A stretch of 64,000 nt of DNA from Vombatus ursinus. Taxonomy: Eukaryota; Chordata; Mammalia; Diprotodontia; Vombatidae. Of this stretch, positions 32,867 through 44,099 are shown piece by piece (the first letter of the stretch is position 1; each line of letters starts with the position of its first letter). The notes under the pieces were generated by a model that made no database searches, had not been told where the DNA came from, and was given only the letters and a program-made list of their open reading frames with translations. Both the position numbers and the translations under genes were made by a program. The DNA lies in the NCBI RefSeq assembly GCF_900497805.2, contig NW_020954562.1, forward strand, positions 17,921,264 to 17,985,263. Reading direction: 5' to 3'.

Positions 32867-35760
32867 GTGTGTGTGTGTGTGTGTGCATATATTTATATAG
32901 ATATATTTTTTTTACAGCAGCAGCAAAAATCTGCCTTCTTACCTTCTCACTTTAAGCTCTTTCAACCTGATACACTAAAAAAAATACCATTACAAATATG
33001 TATAGTCAATCATCACAAATTTCCACATGGACCATGTCTAATAATAATTTTTTTTAAAGCTGTCTCATTCTAAAGTGTTCTTCATCTCTCCATCAGAATG
33101 TGGGTATCATGTTGCATCATTTATCCCCTCGCCATGATTAGTCATTACATTGATAAGGGTTCCTATTTCTTCTAAAGTTGTTTATCTTTAGCAAATTGCA
33201 ATCATTGTATACATTTTTCTTCTAGTTCTATTCACTCCACCCATCATCAGATTACACAGGTTTTCCCAAGTTTCTCTGAAATTAATCCTTTATTATTTTT
33301 TGTAACACAACAGTATTTCATCACATTTATATACCATAACTTATTCATCCATTCCATCATTTATTAACACCCCTTTAGATTCTCATTTTTTTGCCACCTC
33401 AAAAGAACTATAAATATCTATGTATATCTTCAGGACAAATCTTTCCTTTATTCACCTCTCCTAATTTCCCCTCTCTCTCCCCTTTTTCTATCATTTCCAC
33501 ATTGAATGAAATGTATTTCTGTACATCTCTATACTCCTTCACCCTTATTTCCCAGTTGAATGAAATACATTTCAATAATTGTCCTTCCTTTAATGAATTC
33601 AGATGAGAGTCAAGTTGAATTCTCAGCCCAGCTCCTCCTCCTTGTTTGTATAGATGTCTACTTGTGCATGCTTAATATGTGAGATAATTTTCCCTAACTT
33701 CCTGCCCCCCAACCAATGTATTTCTTTTCCCTTCTCTTTCCCTCCTTTTTTTTAAGATCATGAAGTCATAACAGAACCACTCCTCACAGACCTTGTCTAA
33801 TTAGATTCTTACTATGACCCCTAATGATGGTAGAAATGAGAGGAGATATATGTATCATCTGCTTATATCAGAATGTAAGTAGTTTCTCCGTGTTTATTCA
33901 ATTACCATTGTTTAATCATGTTTACTATTTTTTGTTTCTTTTAACTCCTGGGTCTGAACTTCAAAGTTTCTATGTAGCTCTGTTTTTTTTTTCATCAGGA
34001 ATGCTTGGAATTCTCTATTTCATTAAAGATCCATTTCTCTCCCCACCTCACCCCTCATAGCATTATACTCAGTTTTTCTGGGTAAGTTATTCTTGGCTGT
34101 AAATCAATTATCTTTTGCCTTCTGGAATATCATATTCCAAATCTTTCTCCTTTATAGCAGTGGAAGCTGAATCATTTGTGAGCCTAACTGTATTCTTAGT
34201 ACTTGAATTCTTTCCTTCTGCAAGCTTGAAGTGTTTTTTTTCTTTGACCTGGAACTCTGAATGTTGGCTATATACTTTCTGCAAATTTTCATATTGGGGT
34301 TTCTGTTAGAAGATAACCAGTGGGTTCTTCCTATTTCCACTTTGCCCTCTGGTTCTCAAAGATCTGGAATGTTTTCATGAAAGATGTCTTGAAATATGCT
34401 GTCTAGGTTCATTTGAGGAGCATGACATTCAGATAGTCTAATGAGCCTTAATTTTTTTCTCCTCGATCTGTTTTCCGGGTCTCTTATTTTAGATATGAGA
34501 TACCTTATTTTCTTGCATTTTTCAGCCTTTTGACTTTGTTTTCATAGTTCTTGTTGTCTGATGGAGTCATGGGCTTCTATTTGGTCCATTCTAATTGTCA
34601 AGAAGTGTATTCCTTGGGCCAGGTTTTGTATTTCTTGTGCTAAGCTGTTAATTCCCTTTTCAATGTTTTTCTTCAATAATTCTAATTTTCTCCTCAAATG
34701 CTCATTTCATTTATTTAAAAAAATTCTTTTTTAAAACTCTTGCTTCATCTGTTCCAGAAATTCTAGTTCAGTTTGTGCCCAACTGTATTTTTCTCTGAGA
34801 CATATTTTGGAGATAATTTCTTCTTCTGTGTTTGTGCCTTGACTGTCCTTGCCACCACAATAGTTCATTATTGTGAGGTTTTTTTTCCTTTGCTCATTCT
34901 TTCTGCTTATTTCCTGACTTCAAACTTGATGTTGGGGCAGTGCTCTGCTCACTGCTGGAAGGAAGGTCTAGGTTGGTACTGTTGCTGCTTTCTTAGGGAT
35001 ATTTAGTGTTCTATTATTCCAAGATATCAGGGACAGACTGGGAAACTGAAAATTTTCAGTGTTCCTAGAGTGGTCTGATATAGCATAAAGTCTGATTGTT
35101 GCCCTACTAGTCTGAGCCCAGCAAGTTCCTGATCTGGGTAGAATGCTGCTGGACTCAGACCCTATCAGACAGCTAGGAAGTTCTGCTGGTTCTAAGGGAC
35201 AGAACTTCAGGGTCTCCTTTGGACTGGGATCCCTGCCCTGGTTGTTCCTCTGAAGTATGGGCTAGATGTTAGAACTGAGAACCCGCTCTATTCCTGGTAT
35301 CTGAGACAAACCACTATTGCCTTATTCTCAACTTTCTCCTTTCTTGCAACACCTCCTAGGGCCTATGTACAGGTCTCTTTCACAGTCTGCCCAGGATCTG
35401 TGACCCAGAACTGGGTAGTGAGTTGCAAATTCTCACTTGCCACCAATGTAGTGTCTTAGTATAGGTCAGGAAGTGGTTCAGTCTGGGTTTAAGACTACCT
35501 CTTCTGCTGCTACACAACCTCCCCCTGGGTTCTGGAATGTTCAGTGAGATTTCTGCCCTCATTCAGTTTCCAGCATCAACAAATCTATCAGTCTCCCTGT
35601 GCCTGCTTGGATGTGACAAAGGACTAACTCTCTGTGATTTTTTCTGGGTTTCCCCATAAGGACTCAGACTGGTCCATTTTCTAGATCTGTTTGGAGAAAT
35701 AATGAAAGGAGCTCAGCTGAATTGCTTCCTATTTTTCTACCACCTTGGCTTTGCCCACAT
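32815..35760 (-). mobile_element. HAL1-like (half-L1) element, about 2.9 kb, full-length-like
   Basis: Minus strand, 5' end at 35760 ('gtgggcaaagccaaggtggt'), an L1-type start. Decayed ORF1 occupies about 34150-34800: a coiled-coil region (NIEKGINSLAQEIQNLAQ), then DPENRSRRKKLRLIRLSE and VEIGRTHWLSSNRNP, matching the middle of L1 ORF1. No ORF2 reverse transcriptase is present. About 32905-33420 resembles an L1 3' end ('gccacctcaaaagaactata', antisense). The 3' terminus is a TA/TG microsatellite at 32815-32905. The flanks agataaatgaa (32804-32814) and aggtaaatgaa (35761-35771) form an 11-base target-site duplication with one mismatch. Known HAL1s keep ORF1 and drop ORF2. The exact subfamily was not determined. 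Confidence 0.75.
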
Positions 35761-35771
35761 AGGTAAATGAA

Positions 35772-36110
35772 AGGAAAGAGTAATTTGCTTGGAAAGAAGA
35801 TTAAGAAGATTGCTTTACATAATTTCCCATGACTGAAAAAAATGTACTCTACAATTTAATTCCTACGATAAACAATAATATAAAGCTACCAAAATGTCAC
35901 TGTGATCTTGTGAATAATAAACTCACCTTCCTTCAGTCATATTCTACTGATAACTTTCTATAAGTTTACTTTAAAAAAAAGCCAACATTTTTTTTTTCAT
36001 GTTCAAAGTACTGTGCCTTTTCAAAGAGTTAGGTAATTATATTGTTTAAAGCACTATATACTTAAAATGAGTACAGGCAAAATGGTACTTTTAATTGGCT
36101 AACATATTTG
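35772..36110. other. Unassigned AT-rich DNA
   Basis: Nothing recognised between the HAL1-like element and the next MIR. Confidence 0.4.
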
Positions 36111-36114
36111 TTAC

Positions 36115-36312
36115 TTGGGCTATGGCTGGAAAAGGCTTTAGAGACAATCGTGTCCAACTCACAATTTTACAAATGAGGAAGCTGAGGGCAAGGGAAGTTA
36201 AAACACTTTCCCCAGGTCACAAAGGTATTAATTAACTGAGTTGGCTTTAGAATTCATGTTTTTTACCTTCAAAGCCAGCCCTTTTTCCATTGCACCCTGA
36301 TGCCTCTCCAAA
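36115..36312 (-). mobile_element. MIR-type SINE
   Basis: Antisense: 'caattttacaaatgaggaag', 'ctgagggcaagggaagttaa', 'ctttccccaggtcacaaagg' and 'ccattgcaccctgatgcct'. Confidence 0.8.
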
Positions 36313-36354
36313 TCTCTCATTCTTCCATTTAAAAATCCAAGTTAAATGTATCTG

Positions 36355-38150
36355 CCATCAGCAAGATGGCAGAATAGTTGTTTTCTAAAAATCACTTAAA
36401 ATTAAGACCGCAGAATAATGAATTATGTATCCAATATAGAGTAACTCATGTTAATTCCATAAGATAAGAAGACAGAAACCCCACCTAGGGTAAAAACTCA
36501 TGAAATAACTTCAGAAAGCCAAACTAGTTAAAACTCCCACTAGACTATCCAATTTAGACTGCATACTTGGTTGTGCAAGTACAAATAATCTCAACAGCTT
36601 TTTGCTTTAGGGTATTTCAGGCAGGTCCCCTTCATTGCAATGACTCAACCTAAACCTATATATTCCCTGTAAGAGGGATGCAGACACTAATTCTACCTAG
36701 TCACATGAAAGAAAGAGAGAGCAACTGTTTGGGCGTGGTGGTAGCGATATGTAAGACAGAGAGAGTGCAGAACTGGCTAGATGGTAAAGAACTGCCAAGA
36801 TCAAAAGAAAGGGGATTAGAAATTCAGTTGAAATAAAAATTTTTCCCTATCCTTGGCTGAGAATGCCCAGGAAGGGGATCTCTTAAGCAGTAGAGGGTGA
36901 AGAAACCAAGGAGCAAAGAGGGAAACCAGGGATAAATCACTCAGAATACAAGAGAAAGTTTAAAAACCAAAAGTCTGAGGATGAAAGTTTGAATAGAATT
37001 TTATCTTACAACCAGAGACAGTAACAGAGAAACACACAAGACCAAAAGGAAAAAAAAGAGTAAAAGTCAAAGAGAGACCAGGAGACAATGAAGAAGTATC
37101 ATACTACAAAGGGAAGTAATATAAAAATTCCTGAGGAAAGATTCCTCAGAGACCATAGAATAATAACAAAGAAGTAGAGAAAGGGTCAAAGAAGCAATAA
37201 AACTTTTGGGGAAAAGATATTAGGAATGAAATTAGGTTAGAAACACATAATCTAAGAGAAACAGATTAGAATAAATAGAAAAAATGATGGGAGTTCTATC
37301 TAGAGTTGTCCAGGTTCTTAAAAAATATGAGAGACAGACGTATAAGTACAAAAATGGAAGACAATTTGACAAAATAAAAATAAAAGTATCAACTATAAAA
37401 TAACACATGAATTCCAAATGAGCCAAAGTGACTGACCTTGAAGATAGGATGAAGAGAAAACTTAAAAGTCATTGCTTTTTAAAAAAAACTATGCCAAACT
37501 AAAAAAAAAATAACCTTGCATATTTTTAACCTATTTCTGGGAAGATTAAAAAAAAACACTTCTCAGAACTTTTGAATACAGACAATATAATAATGATTGA
37601 TTTAAACTACATAATACTCCAAATTAAAAAAAATCCATACTTCCAATTCTAAGACACAAAGGAGTTAAATTTCATCATTTAAAAAAAAAGATTTTTTCAA
37701 ACAATTATGAAAAAAGACCATTAATGATTAAGGAATATCAAGTAACCAGGATAATCAGAATAATTTATGTTATATATTTATGAGTAACTCAAGATGATAA
37801 TGGGAGAGGAACTTCCAAAAAGTAAAGGAACTCCAACTCTAACACCCAAAAAATATCCTGGAAAGCTAAACCTAATCATTGACAAAAACTGCTATATCTT
37901 CAAAAAAGAGAAGGATCTGAGGCATTCTTGAAAGTTGTCAGGGTGAATAGAATATTTGACTTACAAACACTTGAAAAAAAGAGAAGAGCAAAAAAAAGTG
38001 ATATAATTATCAAGAAAAAAATAATTAAACCAGTTTTTATCACGTTTATTGATCATTGTTTGAAGAAAAAAGAGAAAGGACATTGAACTAATGGTTAAGG
38101 TCATAATGTAAATGAGGAAAGGATTAGATTTATTCTCTTTGGCCCCATGG
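36355..38150 (+). mobile_element. HAL1-like ORF1 remnant, decayed
   Basis: It begins 'catcagcaagatggcagaat', the typical L1/HAL1 5' motif. Broken translation at about 37430 gives VTDLEDRMKRKLKS, and near 37830 it gives KKYPGKLNLIID, resembling the LE(D/N)R(S/M).R and YPAKLSF segments of L1 ORF1. No ORF2 and no clear 3' end. The right boundary is approximate and no target-site duplication was found. Confidence 0.5.
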
Positions 38151-38154
38151 GGGA

Positions 38155-38835
38155 AGAAAGGAATAATAATTAAAAATTAAAAAGAAACACTTAGAAAAAT
38201 TGTAGTGTTAAGATGAGGAAGTTTTTTTTCCTTAACAATTAAAATTAGGAAATTTAAAAATTTTAAGGAAAACACAGAAATATTTGGTACCTGTTAGATA
38301 CGACAAAACTACTAGGAAAATGTAGTTCACATTTCAACATTTGATAGCCCTACATTATTTTTCATGACCTTCTCAAATGTTTGAGATAATGCTTTTTGAG
38401 ATACATAGTTTGTACTTTCAGCTCTGCCAGTAGTTTCTTGAACTTTCTCATTTGAGATAGCATATATTTGCAAAACTGTTTTTTCCCCTAAAGTTTCTGT
38501 GATAAAAAACAAGTATTGTGAGAAGATCAATGTGAACAGGAAATGAAGATGGTAATGTCTAAGGTTTGAGAAATGGTGCAGTGTCCAACAATCATATATG
38601 TATAACTTTAGTAAGTGATTGTAGTTATTTAAGAATGAAACAAAATATTATTTTTACTTTCAATTTATGTCTATTTTTTTCAAATGGCTACTAAGTTGTT
38701 AGGACATAAATACTTATTAAGTTGCTTGAACCTAATTGCTTAATAAATGAAATCGTTAGGTATTTCTTTTGGCCTAAAGGCAGTGTGAGGGGAAAAAAAA
38801 TACCGAGACAGTAATGTAAAACATAACAAGAGAAA
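38155..38835. other. Unassigned AT-rich DNA
   Basis: No repeat recognised. A 67-codon minus frame (38327-38530) has no domain. Confidence 0.4.
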
Positions 38836-38839
38836 GTTG

Positions 38840-39058
38840 CGGAACCACTGAGTTAGAGCTTGCCAATAGTAGAATTGCCTGCCTTAGGAAGTAGTGAGCT
38901 ACCCCTCCTCTCCAACCCCTTGCCATGAGAGCTCTTCAAACAAAGGCTGGTTCACAACTTGTCAGTTACAATGTGGATAACACTCTTGTTCAGGTATAGT
39001 TTGGACTAGATGGATGGCCTCTGAACTCCCTTCCAACTCTGAGATTAGGCAATTCAGA
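38840..39058 (+). mobile_element. L3/CR1 LINE 3' end
   Basis: 'tagtagaattgcctgcctta', 'ggaagtagtgagctacccct', 'tcttcaaacaaaggctggtt', 'tagtttggactagatggatg' and 'ctgaactcccttccaactct' are the ordered blocks of the amniote CR1/L3 3' terminus. Sense. Confidence 0.75.
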
Positions 39059-39093
39059 GATTTTATAGTGGCAACTCTTTTACCCAATGGCTT

Positions 39094-39321
39094 TTTTTTG
39101 TAATAGTTATCATTTTAAGTAATTGTGTCTACACTACGTCTGGCACACATTTTATGAGCTCCTGACAGCATAGGGTTACCAGGTTGCCTAAGGCAGGGCA
39201 AACCAACCCAGGTTAGAAAAACAGAACAGATTAAGCTTCCATGTTTATTAGTATTGGACTCATGAATGGCACTGAACTTCCAGCTTGGGTGAAAAAGGGA
39301 AATCCAATTAAAAAAAAAAAG
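39094..39321 (+). pseudogene. RN7SL: 7SL (SRP) RNA retropseudogene, 5'-truncated
   Basis: 7SL is the RNA scaffold of the signal recognition particle. This copy follows mammalian 7SL colinearly over its S-domain and 3' half: 'gtgtctacactacgtctggc' (human gtgtccgcactaagttcggc), 'ccaggttgcctaagg' at 39179-39193 (exact), 'ggttagaaaaacagaacag', and 'actgaacttccagcttggg' at 39271-39289 (human actgcactccagcctggg). It ends in an A tail at 39310-39320. The 8-base repeat aatggctt (39086-39093 and 39322-39329) is a plausible target-site duplication. It lacks the 5' Alu-domain portion, which carries most of the internal promoter, so it should be inactive. Many substitutions make it old. Confidence 0.85.
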
Positions 39322-39363
39322 AATGGCTTATTATGACAGAAGCAGAAAGATAGGGCTTATTTT

Positions 39364-40196
39364 CTTTTTTTTCCCCCAATCTATCTATTCATTCATTCAT
39401 TTTTTATTTTTATGGTCTTTAACATTCACTTCTATAAGCTTTTTTTTTTTTGCTTTTTGGTGAGGCAGTTGGGGTTAATTGACTTGTCCAGGGTCACACA
39501 GCTAGTAAGTTTCAAGTGTCTGAGGCCAGATTTGAACTCAGGTCCTCCTGACTCCAAGGCAGGAGCTCTATTTACTGCACCACCTAGCTGCCCCTCTATA
39601 AGCGTTTGAGTTCTAAATTTTCTCCCCCTCCTTCCCCTCTCCCCTAATCAAGATGGTATGCAATCTGAAATAGGATATACATATACATTCATATTAAACA
39701 TATTTTCACATTCGTCGTGTAAAGAAGAATTAGAACCAAACCAAGAAACCATGAGAATGAAGAAACAACAACAACAAAAAAGAGAGAGAGCAAATAGTAT
39801 GCTTCAGACTCCATAGTTCTCTTTCTAGATAGCATTTTCCATTATGAGTCTTTTGGAATCGTCAGATCCTTGTACAGCTGAGAAGAGCTAAGTCCATCAA
39901 AGTAGTCATCAAACAATGTGGCTATTACTGTGTACAATGTTCTCCTGGTTCTGCTCAATTCACTCAGCATCAGTTCATATAAGTCTTTCCAGGTTTTTCT
40001 GAAGCCTGCCTGCTCATCATTTCTTACGGAACAATAATATTCTATTACATTCATATACACAACTTGTTCAGTCATTCCCCAATTGATGGGCATCCCCTTA
40101 ATTTCCAATTCTTGGCCACCACAAGGAGAGCTGCTATAAATATTGTTGTACATATGGGTCTTTTTCCAATTTTTGTGATCTTTTTGGGATGCAGAT
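39364..40196 (-). mobile_element. 5'-truncated L1 3' end with perfect target-site duplication
   Basis: Minus-strand L1. A 103-codon frame (39842-40153) reads PCGGQELEIKGMPINWGMTEQVVYMNVIEYYCSVRNDEQ in segments that match the L1 ORF2 C-terminus, followed by the 3' UTR. The 15-base repeat gatagggcttatttt at 39349-39363 and 40197-40211 is perfect and fixes both ends. A SINE interrupts the 3' UTR at 39440-39594. The perfect duplication suggests this is among the younger insertions here. Confidence 0.95.
39440..39594 (-). mobile_element. Marsupial tRNA-headed CORE-SINE, young-looking
   Basis: Antisense. A poly-T (A tail) at 39440-39451, then 'ggtgaggcagttggggttaa', 'gacttgtccagggtcacaca', 'tttgaactcaggtcctcctg' and the head 'gcaccacctagctgcccc'. 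The 9-base repeat tctataagc (39431-39439 and 39595-39603) is a perfect target-site duplication inside the L1. Close to the consensus I remember for marsupial WSINE/Mar-type elements. Confidence 0.93.
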
Positions 40197-40214
40197 GATA
40201 GGGCTTATTTTGAT

Positions 40215-40790
40215 GTAATATTTGTGTTATAATATTGTGCATTTATGTTTGTGTTAAAAATGGAACCACTCTATTCTGGAGCTCAACTCAGTGATCATAA
40301 CTTGAATCAGAGGGTTTGAGCTTGCCATCTACTGATGGCAACTTTGAGTAGCAAAACGATAGGGTGCTCACCTCTTCCCTTATAAAATGGGGGCCAGAGG
40401 AAATTTATATCCTTTGGCAACTGCTTTCACATATCAAGCTAAGGGAAGGTGCTTAGAAGAAAAATAGGGTTAAGATAAGCATTCTAAATAGCCTATTTCC
40501 TTTATCAACTTAAATAGGCAGCTTACGTCAGAAACTGGGGAAGAGGAGATATGAACTCTCAAAGATACTTATAGCTCCTCTGTTCTAAGGCATTTCTTAC
40601 TGAATGATCTGCTTACTAAACTTACTGCCATTTGTTATCAGCAGTGACTAGGGTTATGAAGGCCTAAGGCAAAATATCCTGAAGTTTTTCAGTTGTTTAA
40701 GGATTTTTTTTTTCTTAACAAACTGGGAACAAAAATCTCCAAATCATAAGTCTTTTTTACTAGATCATGTACTGCTTATTTTAGTGTATA
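40215..40790. other. Unassigned DNA
   Basis: No repeat or coding signal recognised. Confidence 0.4.
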
Positions 40791-40794
40791 TGGT

Positions 40795-41015
40795 AATGGA
40801 AAATACACTTAGTTTGAATCCAGATAGCCTGGTTTTTGGGCTGGCTGTAATATTTAAATTGACTTTGATGCAATCACTTAAGTTCATCATCTGTAAAATG
40901 GGAACAATATTTTGATACTCCCAGGATTACTGTGGGAATCTATTGAGATTGTGTGTGTGTGTGTGTAAATGAAGTGATTTGAAAACCTTAAAGTTCTACA
41001 TATTTAATAATTCTT
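40795..41015 (+). mobile_element. MIR-type SINE with (GT)n
   Basis: Sense: 'cacttagtttgaatccagat', 'atgcaatcacttaagttcat', 'catctgtaaaatgggaacaa' and 'gaaaaccttaaagttctaca'. A gt microsatellite at 40951-40967 has expanded in the tail region. Confidence 0.72.
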
Positions 41016-41017
41016 TT

Positions 41018-41110
41018 GCCTTTTTATGTACTTATTATCCTCTCTTATTTGTTAGATTGTAAATTCTAAGCAATTAGTACCATATCTTCATTATCTTACA
41101 GGATGAGCAA
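41018..41110 (+). mobile_element. L2-like tail scrap
   Basis: 'cttatttgttagattgtaaa' and 'ttctaagcaattagtaccat' resemble the L2 terminus before its final block. Weak. Confidence 0.4.
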
Positions 41111-41114
41111 ATAT

Positions 41115-41560
41115 ATTTGAGGGGATAGGATTAAAATTTTGAAAGTAGGGGAGATTTCATCCTACTGGAAGGGAAGGGACATCCTTTTAGGGTAGAGATG
41201 TGTTAATAGGACTCCCTGAATTTCTCTGCCAATTATCTGACTACCAGAACCTCTTAAGGAAGTGGCAAAACTCACAAATCTGTTTAGAACCAGTCCTTTT
41301 TTCACCTGATGAGATTTTTCCCAGCAGTAATTCCCAGGCAACCTAATAGACTGTTCCCCAATCAAATAAACATATAGTTTTCCTCAAGAGAAAGGTGTTT
41401 ACTGATTCAAGTAGAGCATACAGTATCAGGAGAAATTTATAACTCCCTTTCAACATACAAATCAATGCAAAATTGCTCCCACATGATACTAGATTCATTA
41501 GCAAAAACCATAAAAATAGAAGTCACCTAATTCTTTCTGAAAAGAAGATCTATTAATCTG
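41115..41560. other. Unassigned DNA
   Basis: Nothing recognised. Confidence 0.4.
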
Positions 41561-41564
41561 ATCA

Positions 41565-41690
41565 CTCAACAAACATTCATTAAGCTGCCACTCTGTGCCA
41601 GGCACTGTGTTAGACCCTAGATGTACACATACAAAGAGTGAAACAATCTCTATTCTAAAGGACTTTACTTTCTAATGATGTCAATGGATT
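41565..41690 (+). repeat. Unnamed family B fragment
   Basis: 'caacaaacattcattaagct', 'ctctgtgccaggcactgtgt' and 'attctaaaggactttacttt' match the family head. Confidence 0.65.
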
Positions 41691-41694
41691 CTCT

Positions 41695-43420
41695 CCTAGA
41701 CCATTAGGCCTACTATAACATGAAGCTAAGAGGACTTCCCAATTTATCAGAAAGAGAGAGAAAGAAAAGAGAGAGGAATGATAAAGGCTGCAGGTTTCTT
41801 CTTTGCTTCCAAGGAGAGAAATTTTCAATCTACTGCTGTCCACAGAGAAGAGGAGAAATCACAATTTATCTTATTACTTCATCTTCCAGAAGAAGAGGGA
41901 GGAAGGAGAGATGGACAAAAAATTAAGAGCTTTTGCTCTCTTGCACATGGTTAGAGAAGAGAGAACAATAAAGACATATGTATATGTATGTATATGTAAT
42001 ACATACATACATATTTGTATATATATTATATATTTTTTTTTTCTTACTTGTCAAATCAGGTGATGAGTTACTGGTCACGTTCCTTCTTTTCTGTTTCTGA
42101 CCTTCTTCTACTTAAGGGTTAGAGGTGATATCTTATCTTCTGTCTTCCAAGTTGTCAGATGTGCATTCTTCCAAGGAAAGAATCAGTATTGAATTGTGAG
42201 ACTCCTTGCTCTTTTCAAGACAGAAGGAAACACCCTAATTCCATCAATCAGACTACGACGAATAGGGTCACTGTCTCCTTAGACCTTTTGGAACACTGAG
42301 AGCCGAATGAGGATAGAGCAGATTATTCTGCCCACCTCATACCCTTCTATTCAAACAGCCAGAAAATAACTGTCAGTTGATAACTCACATTACTACCAAA
42401 GATGAATGAGTAGGCAGGCTCTGAATGAGAGTAGAAGGAACAAAAGACTTTCCCAGTATTTTTATGGGTTTTAATTTTCTCTTTTTGCTTTACTTTCATT
42501 TTATTTTTCTGGAATATCTCATTTCTAAGAATTACTGACTCAAATACCAATGATGACACATGGAGATAGCAAAGTAAGCTAAGGGATAAACAGCTAGAGT
42601 CTCAGAGGTTAAAAGGAAAAAAAAAACTTTCCCCCCATGACCCTTCCCATACAGGTGGTCTAATTCTAGATGGTCTAATCTTAGAGCAGGCCAGTGAGTT
42701 TCACTGAATATCCCCAAATGACTTACCTAGTAATTAATGATCATTAAATATAGAGTTTATGTAGATGGAAGAAACAATTAATTTTGATGACATATTTGAT
42801 TTGGTGTAAAAATATATTTTCAGTTTTAAATGAACAAATTGTAATGTAAAAATGAAATTTGACCAAAAGTCTTCCTATAGATTCCTAGTTTCAAGGAAAT
42901 GTCTACTCATAATTGAGTTCACGATTCTCTAATAATATATTATATTTTTAAAGAATAATATCTTTTGTAAAATACATTTTATTATTCAACACAGGTTCTA
43001 CTACCTTCTTGAATTTCAATTTAGCTGTGAAAATGAAAACCAATTAATCTATTACCAACTTCTGATTCTTATACGAGGGCATGAAACTGTAATATTACAA
43101 TTTCATAAATCATGAGAGATTTGTTTTAGAGCCAAAAGATTTTTACTTTAAAAATAAAAAAGGATATAGCTATCAATATGAACTCGTTATACTTTATCAT
43201 CTTTATTCAGCAAGCTTTTAAAAAAATCAATATTTTAATATGAATCAAATAACATCAGTTGAACTTTTGACTTTAATTTTTTTGTGTCTAAAACTAAATT
43301 TTTTGTTACTTCTAGGTTCCCCCAATGCATCTTCCCCCAAAATTATCATAATGTTTTCTCTCATCATTAGAATAGACTTAGAGGATACATAATAGACAAA
43401 GGAAACAATAGCAATAACCA
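41695..43420. other. Mostly unassigned DNA
   Basis: No transposable element recognised over about 1.7 kb. It includes a degenerate tatg/tacat microsatellite at about 41970-42045. Overlapping frames near 41720-42063 are lysine/arginine-rich by purine bias and have no domain. Confidence 0.4.
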
Positions 43421-43421
43421 A

Positions 43422-43425
<4 letters not shown>

Positions 43426-43467
<42 letters not shown>
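43426..43467. repeat. (CA)n microsatellite
   Basis: About twenty-one perfect units, the cleanest dinucleotide tract in the window and likely polymorphic. Confidence 0.97.
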
Positions 43468-43469
<2 letters not shown>

Positions 43470-43930
43470 AGTCCCATTTAAGCAGGAAGAATCAGTTTTA
43501 CGTAACAATGTTCTTCATTTTGCTGTCATGATAAACTTTGGAGTTATAGTCTAGTAATTTACAAAGCTATTGGCCCCTAAGTATTTGAACTTTTCCTAAT
43601 CATTACTGACTTAATTAAAAAACTTGTCAACCTAGACCATAGAAATGACTAAATATCTAGAGTTTCTCTAAAAAAAATCAAAATTATCAAAGGAAATAAT
43701 GAAAACAAGAAGTGAAGGGGGAGTTTGGCATTATAAGATCTCAAATTATGTACAAAACAGTAAATAGTCAAAATATTTGGTAATGGAAAAACAACCACCA
43801 CTACCACCACCAAAGCTACCACTAACACTACAACAGAAAAATAGATAGGCTGAATAAACCGCACAAGCAAAGCTTAGAATTAACTATAAATATCAATCTA
43901 GTGATTAATAATCCTAAGAATATATACTGA
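43470..43930. other. Unassigned AT-rich DNA
   Basis: Nothing recognised apart from a short ccaccac-rich tract near 43793-43830. Confidence 0.4.
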
Positions 43931-43934
43931 ATGA

Positions 43935-44055
43935 TAGAATGAAGGAAGCATTTTTTTAAGCACTTGGTATGTGTTAAGCCCTGGGGATACAAATAGAAAA
44001 GTAAGACTGTCCCTATTCTCAAAGAGCTCACATTTTAATGAGGGAGATGACATAA
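43935..44055 (+). repeat. Unnamed family B fragment
   Basis: 'agcacttggtatgtgttaag', 'ccctggggatacaaatagaa', 'gactgtccctattctcaaag' and 'agctcacattttaatgaggg'. It may truncate the 3' side of the Y-box pseudogene. Confidence 0.7.
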
Positions 44056-44099
44056 ATGGAAAATTTCAGTTGCAACACAAATGTAAAGGTCCCATGTTC

